Assembly (NCBI RefSeq): GCF_004340785.1
Contig: NZ_SLXS01000005.1
Location: 232,318-296,317, forward strand
Length of the DNA: 64,000 nucleotides
Direction: 5' to 3'
Source: Tumebacillus sp. BK434
Lineage (GTDB): Bacteria > Bacillota > Bacilli > Tumebacillales > Tumebacillaceae
In this document: piece after piece, positions 8,498-17,045 of the stretch
How the letters are laid out: each line of letters starts with the position of its first letter
Position numbering within the stretch: the first letter of the stretch is position 1
Translations under genes and position numbers: made by a program
The notes under the pieces: model-generated
Told to the model about the DNA's origin: nothing
What the model saw: the letters and a program-made list of their open reading frames with translations, nothing else
Database searches by the model: none

Positions 8498-9581
8498 ATA
8501 CTAATCCACCAAGTTCCTTCACTACTTTCCCATGCGCCACCGGGAACGTATAAGTCTCCAACTCCCCCACCGGCACCCATCTTACATCATCACTCTCGCG
8601 CACCAGCCCTTCGGTGATCGCGCATTCAAAAACGCGCATGTCCCATTGCAAGTGGCTAAACGTATGTTGGACTTGAACAAACAGCCGCCCTGGCTCCACC
8701 GTCACGCCAAACGCCTCTCTGAGGTGCAGAGCGAGGCTGTCCTCTAGCGACAGACCTTCGACCCGCTCTCCGCCGGGGAACTCCCACATGCCTGCGAGGA
8801 GCCCTTTGTCGGGGCGTCTGCGGATCAGCACGCGGTCGCCGTCGCGCAGGAGGGCCGCCGTCATGTCGACCGGTCTGGGCGGCTTCTTCTTCTCTTTCAC
8901 CGGCAGTTCTTCCTGCACGCCTTCCTCCAGCGCCCGGCAGTGCTCCTTCACCGGGCAGGAGTGGCAGCGCGGGTTCTTCGGAATGCAGACGGTCGCCCCG
9001 AGCTCCATCAAGCCTTGGTTGAACGACGCCGCCCGCCCCGGCGGGATCAGGAACTCGGCGAGCCCTTCGAACGTCCGCCGCGTCTTCGGCTTCATGATGT
9101 CCTCTTCGATCAGAAAGATCCGCGACAACACCCGAAACACATTGCCGTCTACCGCCGGCACGTCCACATCGTAGGCGATCGACAAAATCGCGCCTGCCGT
9201 GTACGGTCCGACGCCGGGCAGCGTCGAGATCTCATCGGGCGTGTCCGGCACGCGCCCGCCGAACTTGTCGCGCACCACCTTGGCGCCTTTTTGCAAGTTC
9301 CGCACGCGGGAGTAGTAGCCCAACCCCTCCCACGCCTTCAGCACATTCGGCTCCGGCGCATCGGCCAACGCTTCAATCGTCGGGAACAGTTCGACAAAGC
9401 GGTTCCAATACGGAATCACCGTCTCGACCCTTGTTTGCTGCAGCATCACTTCCGACACCCAGATTTTATACGGATCGCGCGTCCGCCGCCACGGCAAGTC
9501 GCGCTTGACCTGCTCATACCAGTCCAGCAGTTGGCCGCCGACGGCACGGGCGGTTTTTACATCAACATCAACCTTGCTCAT
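8496..9581 (-). CDS. mutY: Adenine DNA glycosylase MutY
   Basis: This 361-residue enzyme removes adenine mispaired with 8-oxoguanine in base-excision repair. The helix-hairpin-helix LPGVGPYTAG and the catalytic-Asp segment VPAVDGNVFR are intact. The iron-sulfur ligands follow as CIPKNPRCHSCPVKEHC. A C-terminal NUDIX-like domain for 8-oxoG recognition (from about residue 235, DRVLIRRRPDKGLLAGMWEF) is present, so the protein is full length. The start ATG has AAGGAGG seven bases upstream. A TATAAT -10 box lies about 25 nt upstream of the start. It is transcribed alone and converges on the quorum-sensing pair. Confidence 0.96.
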   Translation of the reverse strand: MSKVDVDVKTARAVGGQLLDWYEQVKRDLPWRRTRDPYKIWVSEVMLQQTRVETVIPYWNRFVELFPTIEALADAPEPNVLKAWEGLGYYSRVRNLQKGAKVVRDKFGGRVPDTPDEISTLPGVGPYTAGAILSIAYDVDVPAVDGNVFRVLSRIFLIEEDIMKPKTRRTFEGLAEFLIPPGRAASFNQGLMELGATVCIPKNPRCHSCPVKEHCRALEEGVQEELPVKEKKKPPRPVDMTAALLRDGDRVLIRRRPDKGLLAGMWEFPGGERVEGLSLEDSLALHLREAFGVTVEPGRLFVQVQHTFSHLQWDMRVFECAITEGLVRESDDVRWVPVGELETYTFPVAHGKVVKELGGLV

Positions 9582-9613
9582 CTCCCTGCCTCCTTACACT
9601 TCCCCTATTATAC

Positions 9614-9645
9614 AAAAAAGCACAGCCATAAAGGGCTGTGCTTTT
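9614..9645 (-). terminator. Terminator of the M29 aminopeptidase gene
   Basis: The stem AAAAGCACAGCC/GGCTGTGCTTTT is followed by T residues on the minus strand. Confidence 0.85.
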
Positions 9646-9664
9646 CATGCTGCACCCCTGGGAA

Positions 9665-10780
9665 CTATTTCAAGTTCTCCGGGTTCAAACCTTGCAGCTC
9701 CGGGATCACGAACAGGCCGTCTTTGCGGATCAGCACGTCGTCAAACCAGATCTCGCCGCCGCCGTACTCCGGACGCTGGATGCAGACCAGATCCCAGTGG
9801 ATGTTGGAACGGTTGCCATTGTACGCATCGTCGTAGCAGTTGCCCGGCGTGAAGTGGAAGGAGCCGGCGATCTTCTCGTCGAACAGGATGTCTTTCATCG
9901 GGCTCACGATGTACGGGTTGAAGCCGATCGAGAACTCACCGATGTAGCGCGCGCCTTCATCCGTGTCAAAGATGCGGTTGATCGCTTCTGTGTCATTGGC
10001 GGTCGCTTCGACGATCTTGCCGTCCTTAAAGGTCAGGCGGATGTTGTCAAATGTCTGGCCGTTGTACAAGGTCGGCGCGTTGAACTGCACCGTGCCGTTG
10101 ACCGAATCGCGCACCGGCGCCGTGTACACTTCGCCATCCGGGATGTTCAGCTTGCCGTCGCATTTCACAGCGCCGATTGCTTTGATCGAGAAGGACAGAT
10201 CGGTGCCCGGCCCTTTGATGTGCACGCGGTCGGTGCGCTCCATCAGTTCTTTCAGCGGGTTCATCGCTTCCGACATCTTCGCATAGTCGAGCGTGCAGAC
10301 GTCAAAATAGAAGTCCTCAAAGTCTTCCGTCGCCATGTTCGCCGACTGGGCCATCGACTCGTTCGGGTAGCGCAGGATGCACCACTTGGTCTTCGGCACG
10401 CGAGTTTCGAAGTGCACCGGCTTGCTGTAGTTCGCTGCAAACTGCTGCATCTGTTCGGACGGCAGACCTGCCAATTCGTTCACGTTGCGGGAAGCGCGCA
10501 AGGAGATGTACGCATCCATCTGCTCCATGAACTTGCGGTCATGGTCGCCCCAGAACTTGATCTGCTCGGCGCTGGCTCCGCGGATCAGCTCGCGTTGAAT
10601 CTGCGATTCTTTGTTCCACACAAACGGCATGCCGCCGACCGCGTACGCAGCTTTCACCATCTCTTTGGCGAGCGGAATCTCGCCGTCTGTGATCTCGATC
10701 AGCACTTTTTCGCCCGGCTGCAGGGATACAGAATATTCCATCAGGTTCTTCGCAAGCAATTCGTAACGAGCGTCTTTCAT
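9665..10780 (-). CDS. Aminopeptidase, M29 family (AmpS/AmpT type)
   Basis: The ATG at 10780 follows GAGGGGG by eight bases and gives 371 residues, typical of the family; the in-frame extension upstream lacks a site. The dinuclear metal ligands of M29 peptidases can be seen: the Glu of PDGEVYTAP, the Glu of IGEFSIGFNP, the His and Tyr of SFHFTPGNCY, and the His and Asp of SNIHWDLV. The enzyme removes N-terminal residues from peptides in the cytosol. It is monocistronic, with a terminator 20 nt downstream. Confidence 0.92.
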   Translation of the reverse strand: MKDARYELLAKNLMEYSVSLQPGEKVLIEITDGEIPLAKEMVKAAYAVGGMPFVWNKESQIQRELIRGASAEQIKFWGDHDRKFMEQMDAYISLRASRNVNELAGLPSEQMQQFAANYSKPVHFETRVPKTKWCILRYPNESMAQSANMATEDFEDFYFDVCTLDYAKMSEAMNPLKELMERTDRVHIKGPGTDLSFSIKAIGAVKCDGKLNIPDGEVYTAPVRDSVNGTVQFNAPTLYNGQTFDNIRLTFKDGKIVEATANDTEAINRIFDTDEGARYIGEFSIGFNPYIVSPMKDILFDEKIAGSFHFTPGNCYDDAYNGNRSNIHWDLVCIQRPEYGGGEIWFDDVLIRKDGLFVIPELQGLNPENLK

Positions 10781-10896
10781 TTGTTCAACCCCCTCAGTAT
10801 GTAAATGCTGGTCCACTCCCCCGCGTTTCTCGCCTTGACTCGTCCGCAGCGGATTGAGACAATGGAAAAAGAAATGAGCGGCAAGGAGGAACTGTG

Positions 10897-11343
10897 ATGC
10901 TAGAGATTGGCGCGACCGCTCCGGACTTTCAGGCAGAAAGTACGGAAGGCCCCATCCACCTGTATGATGATTACAAAGGCAAGAAGAACGTCATCTTGAT
11001 CTTCTACCCGATCAACAACACGCCCGGCTGCCGCAAACAGCTTTGCGAGGCGCGCGATGCAGCACCCGATTATGAGAAGCTTGACACCGTTGTGCTCGGC
11101 ATCAATCCCGGCAAGTTCGAAGGCCACATGAAATTCACCGCCAAGCACAACTTCGGCTTCCCGCTGGTCTTTGACGACCGCTGGAAGATCATCGCCGAAT
11201 ACGGCGTTCCAACGTTTTCCGGAATGATGGTCAGCCGCTGTGTGCTGATCCTCGACAAAGACATGAATCTGCGCTACTTCAACAAAGGCATGCCGAGCAC
11301 CGCCGAGCTGACCGCCGAGCTCGAGAAGATCAATCAGGCGTAA
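10897..11343 (+). CDS. Peroxiredoxin, AhpC/TSA (Bcp-like)
   Basis: The product is 148 residues from the ATG at 10897, six bases after AAGGAGGA. It has the thioredoxin fold, with NNTPGCRKQLC holding the peroxidatic cysteine and a second cysteine five residues later, as in atypical two-Cys Bcp-type enzymes. It reduces hydroperoxides at the expense of thioredoxin. This peroxiredoxin uses cysteine, unlike the TGA-containing one near 38.9 kb. It is divergent from the aminopeptidase gene and ends at a terminator. Confidence 0.9.
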   Translation: MLEIGATAPDFQAESTEGPIHLYDDYKGKKNVILIFYPINNTPGCRKQLCEARDAAPDYEKLDTVVLGINPGKFEGHMKFTAKHNFGFPLVFDDRWKIIAEYGVPTFSGMMVSRCVLILDKDMNLRYFNKGMPSTAELTAELEKINQA

Positions 11344-11372
11344 CTTCTTCATTGTAGCATGAATGCAACGCG

Positions 11373-11404
11373 AAAGCGGTGTCCCTTTGGGCACCGCTTT
11401 TTTA
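11373..11404 (+). terminator. Terminator of the Bcp-like peroxiredoxin gene
   Basis: The stem AAAGCGGTG/CACCGCTTT is followed by a T-run on the plus strand. Confidence 0.85.
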
Positions 11405-11413
11405 TCTCAGGTG

Positions 11414-11866
11414 TCAGCTGTCCAGTTTTTTGAAGAAACGTTCCAGGTAGTTGTAAAACTGCTGGCTCTCCTCCGAGGTAAAGTCGGCAAACATCTCCGA
11501 GGTGAACAGGTCGCGGGGTCCTTCGATTTCGCGCATGAACAGCGCGCCTTTCTCCGTCAGCATCACTTTGGTGACACGGCGGTCGAACTGATCCGGATGG
11601 CGGCTGACAAATCCGTCCCGTTCCAGTCGGTCGATCATGCCGGTCATGTTCGCTTTGGTGACCAACAGATTTTTCCCCAACTCTGTCATGGTCATCCCTT
11701 GCCCGTTGCGATCCAATACGCCAAGCAGGGTCCATTGCTGCTGAGACAGTCCGTACGCTCCCGCCAGCTTGTCGCTGTTGCCGTGCTTGATCAACAAGTT
11801 GTTGATCCGGATCACGGCGTGGACGATCGCAGCGCGCAACTCCGTGTCATTATTCAGATTATTCAT
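11414..11866 (-). CDS. MarR-family transcriptional regulator
   Basis: This 150-residue protein has the MarR winged-helix layout: dimerisation helix, then LLGVLDRNGQGMTMTELGKN, a recognition helix with TKANMTGMIDRLERDG, and a wing with DRRVTKVMLTEKG. Such proteins are dimeric repressors that often respond to phenolics or oxidants. It converges on the peroxiredoxin gene and is divergent from a small-protein gene. The target is not evident. No cysteine sensor is visible in the recognition region. Confidence 0.9.
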   Translation of the reverse strand: MNNLNNDTELRAAIVHAVIRINNLLIKHGNSDKLAGAYGLSQQQWTLLGVLDRNGQGMTMTELGKNLLVTKANMTGMIDRLERDGFVSRHPDQFDRRVTKVMLTEKGALFMREIEGPRDLFTSEMFADFTSEESQQFYNYLERFFKKLDS

Positions 11867-11985
11867 ATCCCCTCAACCCTTTTATCATCAGATTTTAATA
11901 TATGAGTTTATAATACTACGCCTGCCCAATTATTCCTTCGTATGAGATCGAAAAAAACGCAAAAAATACGAGTACGGGAGGTGGT

Positions 11986-12180
11986 ATGAACATGTGGGAT
12001 ATGATCACAGACATGATGCCGGGCCGCAAACGCGGCATGAACACCGTCACAGCTATGGTGCTGGGTGCCGGGATCGGGATCGCTGCTTGGGAAATGATGC
12101 GCCGCAACAACGTTGCCGGCAACAGCACAGATGAGATGGCGCAGATTGCAGATTCCATGATGGACGCTATCACGGAGTAG
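11986..12180 (+). CDS. Small methionine-rich protein with one hydrophobic segment, unknown
   Basis: The 64-residue product begins after GGGAGGTGGT. It has a basic stretch (PGRKRGM), one hydrophobic helix (VTAMVLGAGIGIAAWEMM) and an acidic tail. It resembles the small membrane-associated proteins common in Bacillota, perhaps the DUF3918 or YtxH kind, but I do not recognise it with certainty. A strong bidirectional terminator follows. Confidence 0.6.
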   Translation: MNMWDMITDMMPGRKRGMNTVTAMVLGAGIGIAAWEMMRRNNVAGNSTDEMAQIADSMMDAITE

Positions 12181-12200
12181 TCCGCCTCTCAGCCGCAACA

Positions 12201-12236
12201 AAAAGGGTCCCTGCAGCTGCTGCGGGGACCCTTTTA
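12201..12236. terminator. Bidirectional terminator
   Basis: The stem AAAAGGGTCCC/GGGACCCTTTT lies between convergent genes and overlaps the stop codon of the minus-strand gene. Confidence 0.85.
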
Positions 12237-13514
12237 ATACAGATCTACAAAAATGCTGCCATGATACGACCGCACCGTGACCGGCCATTCGCCGTCGCCA
12301 AGCTGGTCGGTCAGCAAAGTTCCTTGCTTGGTGCCGGCGTTTTTGCTCGATTTGGTCGGGCCTTTGATCACGCCTTTGTTCGTTTCACCTAAGAATTTGA
12401 CCGAAGCTGTCTTCGGCATCTCAAGCGTCGTCTTGCCGTTGTTGGCGCCGATCGTCCACGGCGCGAGCACCTCGCCGTGCACCGTCACGTCACCCAGCCC
12501 CGTGATCGTCGCTTCCAGCGGCCCCAGCGGGTCCTGAATGTTGAACACCGCCGATTCGCCAACCGCCAAGATCTGATCCCCGATCGTGTTGATGTTGATC
12601 TTGCCGAGTTTGACATACAGATCGAGCTTGCCGGCAACTTGTCCGATCTCCGCGTTGCCCGCATCTGAGCGCAGGCGCAAGTCACCGCCGATCTTGTTTA
12701 CCGTCATGTTGCCCTGTCCGGACTGCAGATCGGCTTTCCCATAAACTTCACGCACGTCCAGCGCGCCGTTGTGCACATTGACCAGCAGGTCGCCGTTGAG
12801 CGTATTGACCTTCACCGCACCCGTCTTGCTGATCAGGTCGGCGTTGCCCCGGTAGTTGCTGACCAGCACGTCGCCCGACTCGGTGCGCACGCGCAGCACC
12901 ATGCCTTCCGGGACTTGGAGTTTCAAGTCGATCGTGCCGCTCTCGTCGTCGCCCGGCGGTTTGACTTCGACCATCGTCACTTCCTCGACCGTCGTGTACG
13001 GCATCAGCCCGACCGCTGAGACGACCGGTGCGCTGTCGTCGATGATCGAGACGTGTGCGACGGCGTCGATCTCCAACCGGCGCTCCGTCGTCCCGGTCAC
13101 TTCGACCGCACCGAGCGGATTGTGTATCACGACCTCCCGCACCTGCTTCGGCAAGGTCACCACTTGTGTCGGCAACGCGATGTCTTTGCTGGTCACCGTG
13201 AGCAAGGGCTTTTGCGGCGGCAGTTCCTCCCCTTCCGCCGTGCGGGTCGTGGAGAGGTAGAAGTTGATCGAGAAGACGCCGACGAGGAACAACAGCGCCA
13301 GCGACCGCCCGTCAAGACGGATGCGCTCCTGCATCTGCTTGCGGCGGCTCGACAGCCAATTCCAGAGCAGCTCCAGGCCGAGACCGATGATGATCAGCGG
13401 CCAAAAATTCAGCCCGGATACGAAATAACTCCTCTGCCAAAGGATATCGGATAAAAGAAGAAGACCCAGTGCGAGCATCGTGCACGCACTGGTCAAAGTT
13501 CCAACTCTACGCAT
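12234..13514 (-). CDS. Membrane protein with DUF4097-type beta-helix domain
   Basis: The product is about 426 residues from the ATG at 13514 (a GTG at 13532 is also in frame). Two or three membrane segments lie at the N-terminus (LTSACTMLALGLLLLSDIL, FWPLIIIGLGLELLW, LALLFLVGVFSINFYL). A long repetitive beta domain follows with the alternating pattern DLISKTGAVKVNTLNGDLLV, as in DUF4097/LiaF-like proteins. Those proteins act in cell-envelope stress signalling. The start overlaps the end of the B-box gene, and both lie behind the sigma/anti-sigma pair, so a joint envelope-stress operon is likely. Confidence 0.8.
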   Translation of the reverse strand: MRRVGTLTSACTMLALGLLLLSDILWQRSYFVSGLNFWPLIIIGLGLELLWNWLSSRRKQMQERIRLDGRSLALLFLVGVFSINFYLSTTRTAEGEELPPQKPLLTVTSKDIALPTQVVTLPKQVREVVIHNPLGAVEVTGTTERRLEIDAVAHVSIIDDSAPVVSAVGLMPYTTVEEVTMVEVKPPGDDESGTIDLKLQVPEGMVLRVRTESGDVLVSNYRGNADLISKTGAVKVNTLNGDLLVNVHNGALDVREVYGKADLQSGQGNMTVNKIGGDLRLRSDAGNAEIGQVAGKLDLYVKLGKININTIGDQILAVGESAVFNIQDPLGPLEATITGLGDVTVHGEVLAPWTIGANNGKTTLEMPKTASVKFLGETNKGVIKGPTKSSKNAGTKQGTLLTDQLGDGEWPVTVRSYHGSIFVDLY

Positions 13515-14268
13515 GTTCACCGCTATTGTCACTCTCTTCTACGCGGGTTTGCGACGGGAACGGAAGCGGCTTGCCTTTGACAATCCAGAAGCCGGCCCCG
13601 AGGAACAGGGCGGCCGAGACCAGTTGCTTCAGCGCTTCCCGCAGCTCCCAGTTGCCCACGCCGGCGAGATCGATCACGCCGTACGCCAGGGCGATGACGC
13701 CAAAGATCGCAAAGAGCCAGCCGAGCATCGCGATGTTGAGCAGCTCTTTCCAGCGCGGGTAGATCGGACGGTCTTCCACCGTTTCGCCGCGATTGATCGC
13801 ATCGCGGTATTTATGTGCGTCCATCTGGACGTAAAACCACATGATCGGCAGGGAAATGCCGGTGATGAATTGCAGCGAATTGCTCGGCATGATCGTGTTC
13901 AGAACGATCAGCCCGAAGAACAGAATCATCAGCTGCACCCCGCGCACCTGCAGGCCGAGGTAATAATGGCCGAGGCCAGGCAGGCAGGAAAACAGCGTGG
14001 TGAGCCAAAAGCTCTTATGGCCGGTATGCAGCGCTTCCTGTTTGCGTTGCACCGTGCGGATGGCGCGCTGCTTTTTCTTGTCTGCTTTGGTCAGCGGCTT
14101 GCTGCCATCTGACAGCAGACCGGCATCCTCAAGCGTCACCGTTTGCGAGATGCATGACTTGCAGACCGCATGGTCACCCACAGGGACCACGCATTCGGAG
14201 CAGACCAGTTCGTGGCAGATGCGGCATTCGCGCTCCACGTCCCGGTCGGAGTGGTAATAGCAGTTCAT
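13507..14268 (-). CDS. B-box zinc-finger membrane protein
   Basis: This 253-residue protein starts with a B-box-like zinc finger (CYYHSDRDVERECRICHE, then CSECVVPVGDHAVCKSC). A charged linker and four or five membrane helices follow (WLTTLFSCLPGLGHYYLG, QLMILFFGLIVLNTIM and others). The PGLGHYYLG segment recalls TM2-type domains. Its role is unknown. It sits 15 nt after the anti-sigma gene and overlaps the DUF4097 gene, so it is probably part of the sigma-factor operon. Confidence 0.78.
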   Translation of the reverse strand: MNCYYHSDRDVERECRICHELVCSECVVPVGDHAVCKSCISQTVTLEDAGLLSDGSKPLTKADKKKQRAIRTVQRKQEALHTGHKSFWLTTLFSCLPGLGHYYLGLQVRGVQLMILFFGLIVLNTIMPSNSLQFITGISLPIMWFYVQMDAHKYRDAINRGETVEDRPIYPRWKELLNIAMLGWLFAIFGVIALAYGVIDLAGVGNWELREALKQLVSAALFLGAGFWIVKGKPLPFPSQTRVEESDNSGEHA

Positions 14269-14283
14269 GTGATGGGTCCCTCC

Positions 14284-14793
14284 CTATTTCCATAGATCAA
14301 AGCTTGCCACGCTCAGCAGGTAATGGAGTTCAGAATAGACGCGGGTCGTGCCGTCCGCGAACCAGCTTCCGGAGTTGGAAACGGCCGCGATCGTCTTGCC
14401 GACCACCGGGACTTGCTCTGCATAGGACTGACCGGCCGTGCCGAGCACCATAAAACCGGTGACGACCGCCGCCGTGGCGAGGCGGGTAAACAGTTCGAGT
14501 CGCTTGGCCCAGGCTTTCCGAATCATCGGTACCATAGCGCCGGGACCGGCAGTAGCAGCCTTCTCCCGCTCCACCTGCTCAACTTCCAGCATAATCCGGT
14601 CGACCAGGCTTGCGCTTGGCGATTCCACGTGCAGGATCTCCGGCATATACTCGCCGAGTTCCGCCATGTTGGCAAGGCGTTCCGCACACAGATCGCATTC
14701 GGCCGTATGCCAAGCGACGAGGTCGATCTGCTCATCGGGCAGCTCCTCACCGTTTAGAAACTTCCAAATCAAGTCTCCTGATACGTGCTCCAT
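14284..14793 (-). CDS. Anti-sigma factor with zinc-binding zf-HC2 domain
   Basis: The product is 169 residues. The N-terminal domain carries the ZAS motif His-x3-Cys-x2-Cys (HTAECDLC, near residues 29-36), and one membrane helix lies around residues 110-128 (LATAAVVTGFMVLGTAG). The SD AAAGGAGG lies eight bases before the ATG. The gene overlaps the sigma gene by 47 nt, the usual coupling for such pairs. It should hold the ECF sigma factor at the membrane until an envelope signal frees it. Confidence 0.88.
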   Translation of the reverse strand: MEHVSGDLIWKFLNGEELPDEQIDLVAWHTAECDLCAERLANMAELGEYMPEILHVESPSASLVDRIMLEVEQVEREKAATAGPGAMVPMIRKAWAKRLELFTRLATAAVVTGFMVLGTAGQSYAEQVPVVGKTIAAVSNSGSWFADGTTRVYSELHYLLSVASFDLWK

Positions 14794-15349
14794 CTGACCC
14801 GCCTCCTTTCAGCCGTTCGCGCAGCATGTTTTTCGCCCGGTACAGCCTGGTTTCGACTGTGCGCGGCGAGATCTCCTGCGCCTCGGCGATGTCCTTGTAG
14901 CTCATCCCTTGAAAATGGTACATCAGCAAGATCGAGCGGTATTTTTCCGGCATCTCCTCCAGCATCCCGTGCACTTCCTCCTGCTGCTCCCGTCGCAGCA
15001 GCACGTGCTCGGGCGATGCATCGAGGTCATCGGGAATCCGCTCGGCCTCTTCCACCTGCGCGGTCTGCTCCTGCCGCGGCACATGTTTGCGCCGCCAGTC
15101 GATACAGCGGTTGGTGGCAATCTTGCAAATCCACGTCTTAAAACTCGCCTCTTCACGGAAGCTGTCTAACATGCGGTACGCCTTCAGGAAGATCTCCTGG
15201 GTGAGGTCTTCAGCCTCTGTCCGGTCGCGTACCATGCGGTGGGCAATCGTGTAGACAAGAGTCTGGTACCGCTCCACGAGCAGTCGGTAACTATTGCTGT
15301 CACCCGCTGTGACGCGCTGTATCAATTCTTGATCGCTTCCCCCCTGCAT
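14747..15349 (-). CDS. ECF-type RNA polymerase sigma factor (SigW-like)
   Basis: This 200-residue protein has region 2 (DRTEAEDLTQEIFLKAYRML, then FKTWICKIATNRCIDWRRK) and region 4 (MPEKYRSILLMYHFQGMSYK, ISPRTVETRLYRAKNMLRERL). It directs transcription of a stress regulon that normally includes its own operon. The C-terminal 15 residues are encoded in the overlap with the anti-sigma gene. The promoter should lie in 15350-15464, but I could not assign an ECF-type pair with confidence. Confidence 0.93.
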   Translation of the reverse strand: MQGGSDQELIQRVTAGDSNSYRLLVERYQTLVYTIAHRMVRDRTEAEDLTQEIFLKAYRMLDSFREEASFKTWICKIATNRCIDWRRKHVPRQEQTAQVEEAERIPDDLDASPEHVLLRREQQEEVHGMLEEMPEKYRSILLMYHFQGMSYKDIAEAQEISPRTVETRLYRAKNMLRERLKGGGSDGARIRRLDLEVSKR

Positions 15350-15464
15350 CGCGTTCCGGTCCCTCCTCTCCCTCGTAGCACCACCGTAGAATTCGTTCAG
15401 TCACACCTATTGACGAACCCCTGTGGGAGAAACCCTTCACGATTTGGCAAAAAAGTTTAGATCC

Positions 15465-15746
15465 TTAGATCATCATCAGCACGAGTCCGAACATCGCTGC
15501 GACGAGCAGCACGGAGATCAGGTTCAGCAAAATCCCGGTCAGCGCCTGCCAGCCGCCTTTCAACGTCTCCGGATTGCGTTTAATCTGGCGGATCGCCACA
15601 AACCCGAGCACCATCCCGAGCGGCCCCATCAGCAATATGAAAAAGTTCAAAAACGGAATGATCACCGTCACCAGCGAGCAGGCGCCCAGCACCAGCGAGG
15701 CGACCGACAACCGGTTGGTCTGGAGAAAAGGCCTCGGTTCACTCAT
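15465..15746 (-). CDS. DUF4190-like small membrane protein
   Basis: The 93-residue protein has two long membrane helices around the cytosolic loop GFVAIRQIKRNPETLKGG, the DUF4190 layout. Function is unknown. It lies 115 nt upstream of the ECF sigma gene on the same strand and may be independent. Confidence 0.75.
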   Translation of the reverse strand: MSEPRPFLQTNRLSVASLVLGACSLVTVIIPFLNFFILLMGPLGMVLGFVAIRQIKRNPETLKGGWQALTGILLNLISVLLVAAMFGLVLMMI

Positions 15747-15806
15747 CTATCAAACACTCCCTACTTACAGTCATCAAACGAATCGAATCTATTATACCTT
15801 AGAAAC

Positions 15807-15835
15807 GAAAAAAACGCCCCCGGTGGAGGCGTTTT
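15807..15835 (-). terminator. Terminator downstream of rpsD
   Basis: The stem AAAACGCC/GGCGTTTT is followed by a seven-T run on the minus strand, 14 nt after the rpsD stop. Confidence 0.88.
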
Positions 15836-15848
15836 CCAGATCCCGCGA

Positions 15849-16454
15849 TTAACGGGAGTAGAATTCGACGATCATCGATTCTTGAACTTGCTGCGGCATT
15901 TCTTCGCGGGACGGGTAACGGACATAGGTCGCTTGCAGAGCGTTTTCGTTCCAGTCCATGTAAGCCGGACGGGAAGTCACGCCAGCCAGCGCGTCTTTCA
16001 CAGAGACGATATCGTGGGACTTCTCGCGCAGGCTGATCACGTTGCCCGGGCGAACTGCGAACGATGCGATGTCGACTTTGTTGCCGTTGACGGTGACGTG
16101 GCCGTGGTTGACCAGCTGACGAGCGCCGTCGAGGGTGCGTGCAAAGCCCGCTTGGTACACGAGGTAGTCAAGGCGCGAGTTGAGCAGGCGAAGCAGGTTT
16201 TCGCCGGTGATGCCTTTTTGGCGTGCAGCTTCTTCGTAGTACGCGCGGAATTGCTTCTCGAGTACGCCGAAGATGTAGCGCAGCTTTTGCTTCTCTTGCA
16301 GCTGCAAGCCGTATTCGCTGATCTTCTTGCGCTTGGTCGGGCCGTGTTGACCCGGCGGGTACGGGCGCTTGTGCACCGGGCATTTTGCGGAGCCGCAAAG
16401 AGCTTGGCCAACTTGGCGGCAGAGTTTGTGTTTCGGTCCAGTAGTGCGTGCCAT
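15849..16454 (-). CDS. rpsD: 30S ribosomal protein S4
   Basis: This 201-residue protein is a full-length S4. The N-terminus holds three cysteines (LCRQVGQALCGSAKC), as in zinc-binding S4 forms, followed by PYPPGQHGP. The S4 RNA-binding domain is seen at RLDYLVYQAGFARTLDGARQ and NHGHVTVNG. S4 nucleates 30S assembly and in Bacillota represses its own gene. It starts 9 nt after the end of an iron-regulated-looking gene and may be cotranscribed with it. GGGAG lies 12 bases before the ATG. Confidence 0.98.
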   Translation of the reverse strand: MARTTGPKHKLCRQVGQALCGSAKCPVHKRPYPPGQHGPTKRKKISEYGLQLQEKQKLRYIFGVLEKQFRAYYEEAARQKGITGENLLRLLNSRLDYLVYQAGFARTLDGARQLVNHGHVTVNGNKVDIASFAVRPGNVISLREKSHDIVSVKDALAGVTSRPAYMDWNENALQATYVRYPSREEMPQQVQESMIVEFYSR

Positions 16455-16463
16455 TGTAAGTAT

Positions 16464-16886
16464 CTACTCCCTTATCTGTTCTTGATCTTGTGCAGCGTGA
16501 AACTGCTCCATTTCCTGAAGCATGTGCGAGAGCGGATCGATCACTTCAACGCCCTCGGAACGAAGTCTAGCCAACTCCTCTTCGGTCTCTTCGATGACCG
16601 ATGCAAGGAGATAAGTGATGTCATTTTGCTTGTAAATAAGCACGTCGGGTTCGCATGTCTCCGACAAAATTAAAGAATACACGCCGGAACCGATTTTGAC
16701 AAGTGCCTTTGTATGCAAATGGCATCCGGTTTCCTCCCATTTTGAGACAAAAACGTCGACATCCGCACTGTAAGGCCAATTTGTTAAAATGTGTTCCATG
16801 CAGTCGATGATTGGCTGCGGCTCGCGGTAATGGCCGACACCCCAGCACATCTGTACGACTTCCTTGCGTATTTTTTGAGCGAGCAT
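16464..16886 (-). CDS. Unknown 140-aa protein behind a Fur-box promoter
   Basis: The product has 140 residues, no signal peptide, and an acidic, helical C-terminus (IEETEEELARLRSEGVEV). I do not recognise its family. AGGTGA lies six bases before the ATG. A near-consensus promoter and a Fur-box-like sequence precede it, so expression should rise on iron limitation. It ends 9 nt before rpsD. Four or five cysteines (MCWG, IIDCMEH, TGCHLHT, SETCEP) and His residues could bind metal, but that is only a guess. Confidence 0.75.
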   Translation of the reverse strand: MLAQKIRKEVVQMCWGVGHYREPQPIIDCMEHILTNWPYSADVDVFVSKWEETGCHLHTKALVKIGSGVYSLILSETCEPDVLIYKQNDITYLLASVIEETEEELARLRSEGVEVIDPLSHMLQEMEQFHAAQDQEQIRE

Positions 16887-16904
16887 AGCACATCACCTTT
16901 AATT

Positions 16905-16923
16905 GAAAATGATTCTCATTCGC
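16905..16923. promoter_or_regulatory. Fur box
   Basis: The sequence GAAAATGATTCTCATTCGC matches 15 of 19 positions of the classical Fur consensus and is centred just downstream of the -10 box of the 140-aa gene, a repression position. Confidence 0.78.
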
Positions 16924-16931
16924 CACTGCCT

Positions 16932-16960
16932 ACTATAGCGGAATGAAGAGAGCTTGTAAA
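16932..16960 (-). promoter_or_regulatory. Promoter of the Fur-box-controlled gene
   Basis: TTTACA and TATAGT are separated by exactly 17 nt on the minus strand, with the Fur box eight bases downstream of the -10 box. Confidence 0.8.
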
Positions 16961-17045
16961 CACCCAGACTCAAACACTCCTTCGTAGCGTAACCATCTGA
17001 GACATTTTCCAAACGGCGACTTTGTTATTTTTTGCTGTGCTGATC

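Noticed and set aside
10897..11343. A third selenoprotein candidate
   Set aside because: The Bcp-like peroxiredoxin has normal cysteine codons at both active positions and no in-frame TGA.
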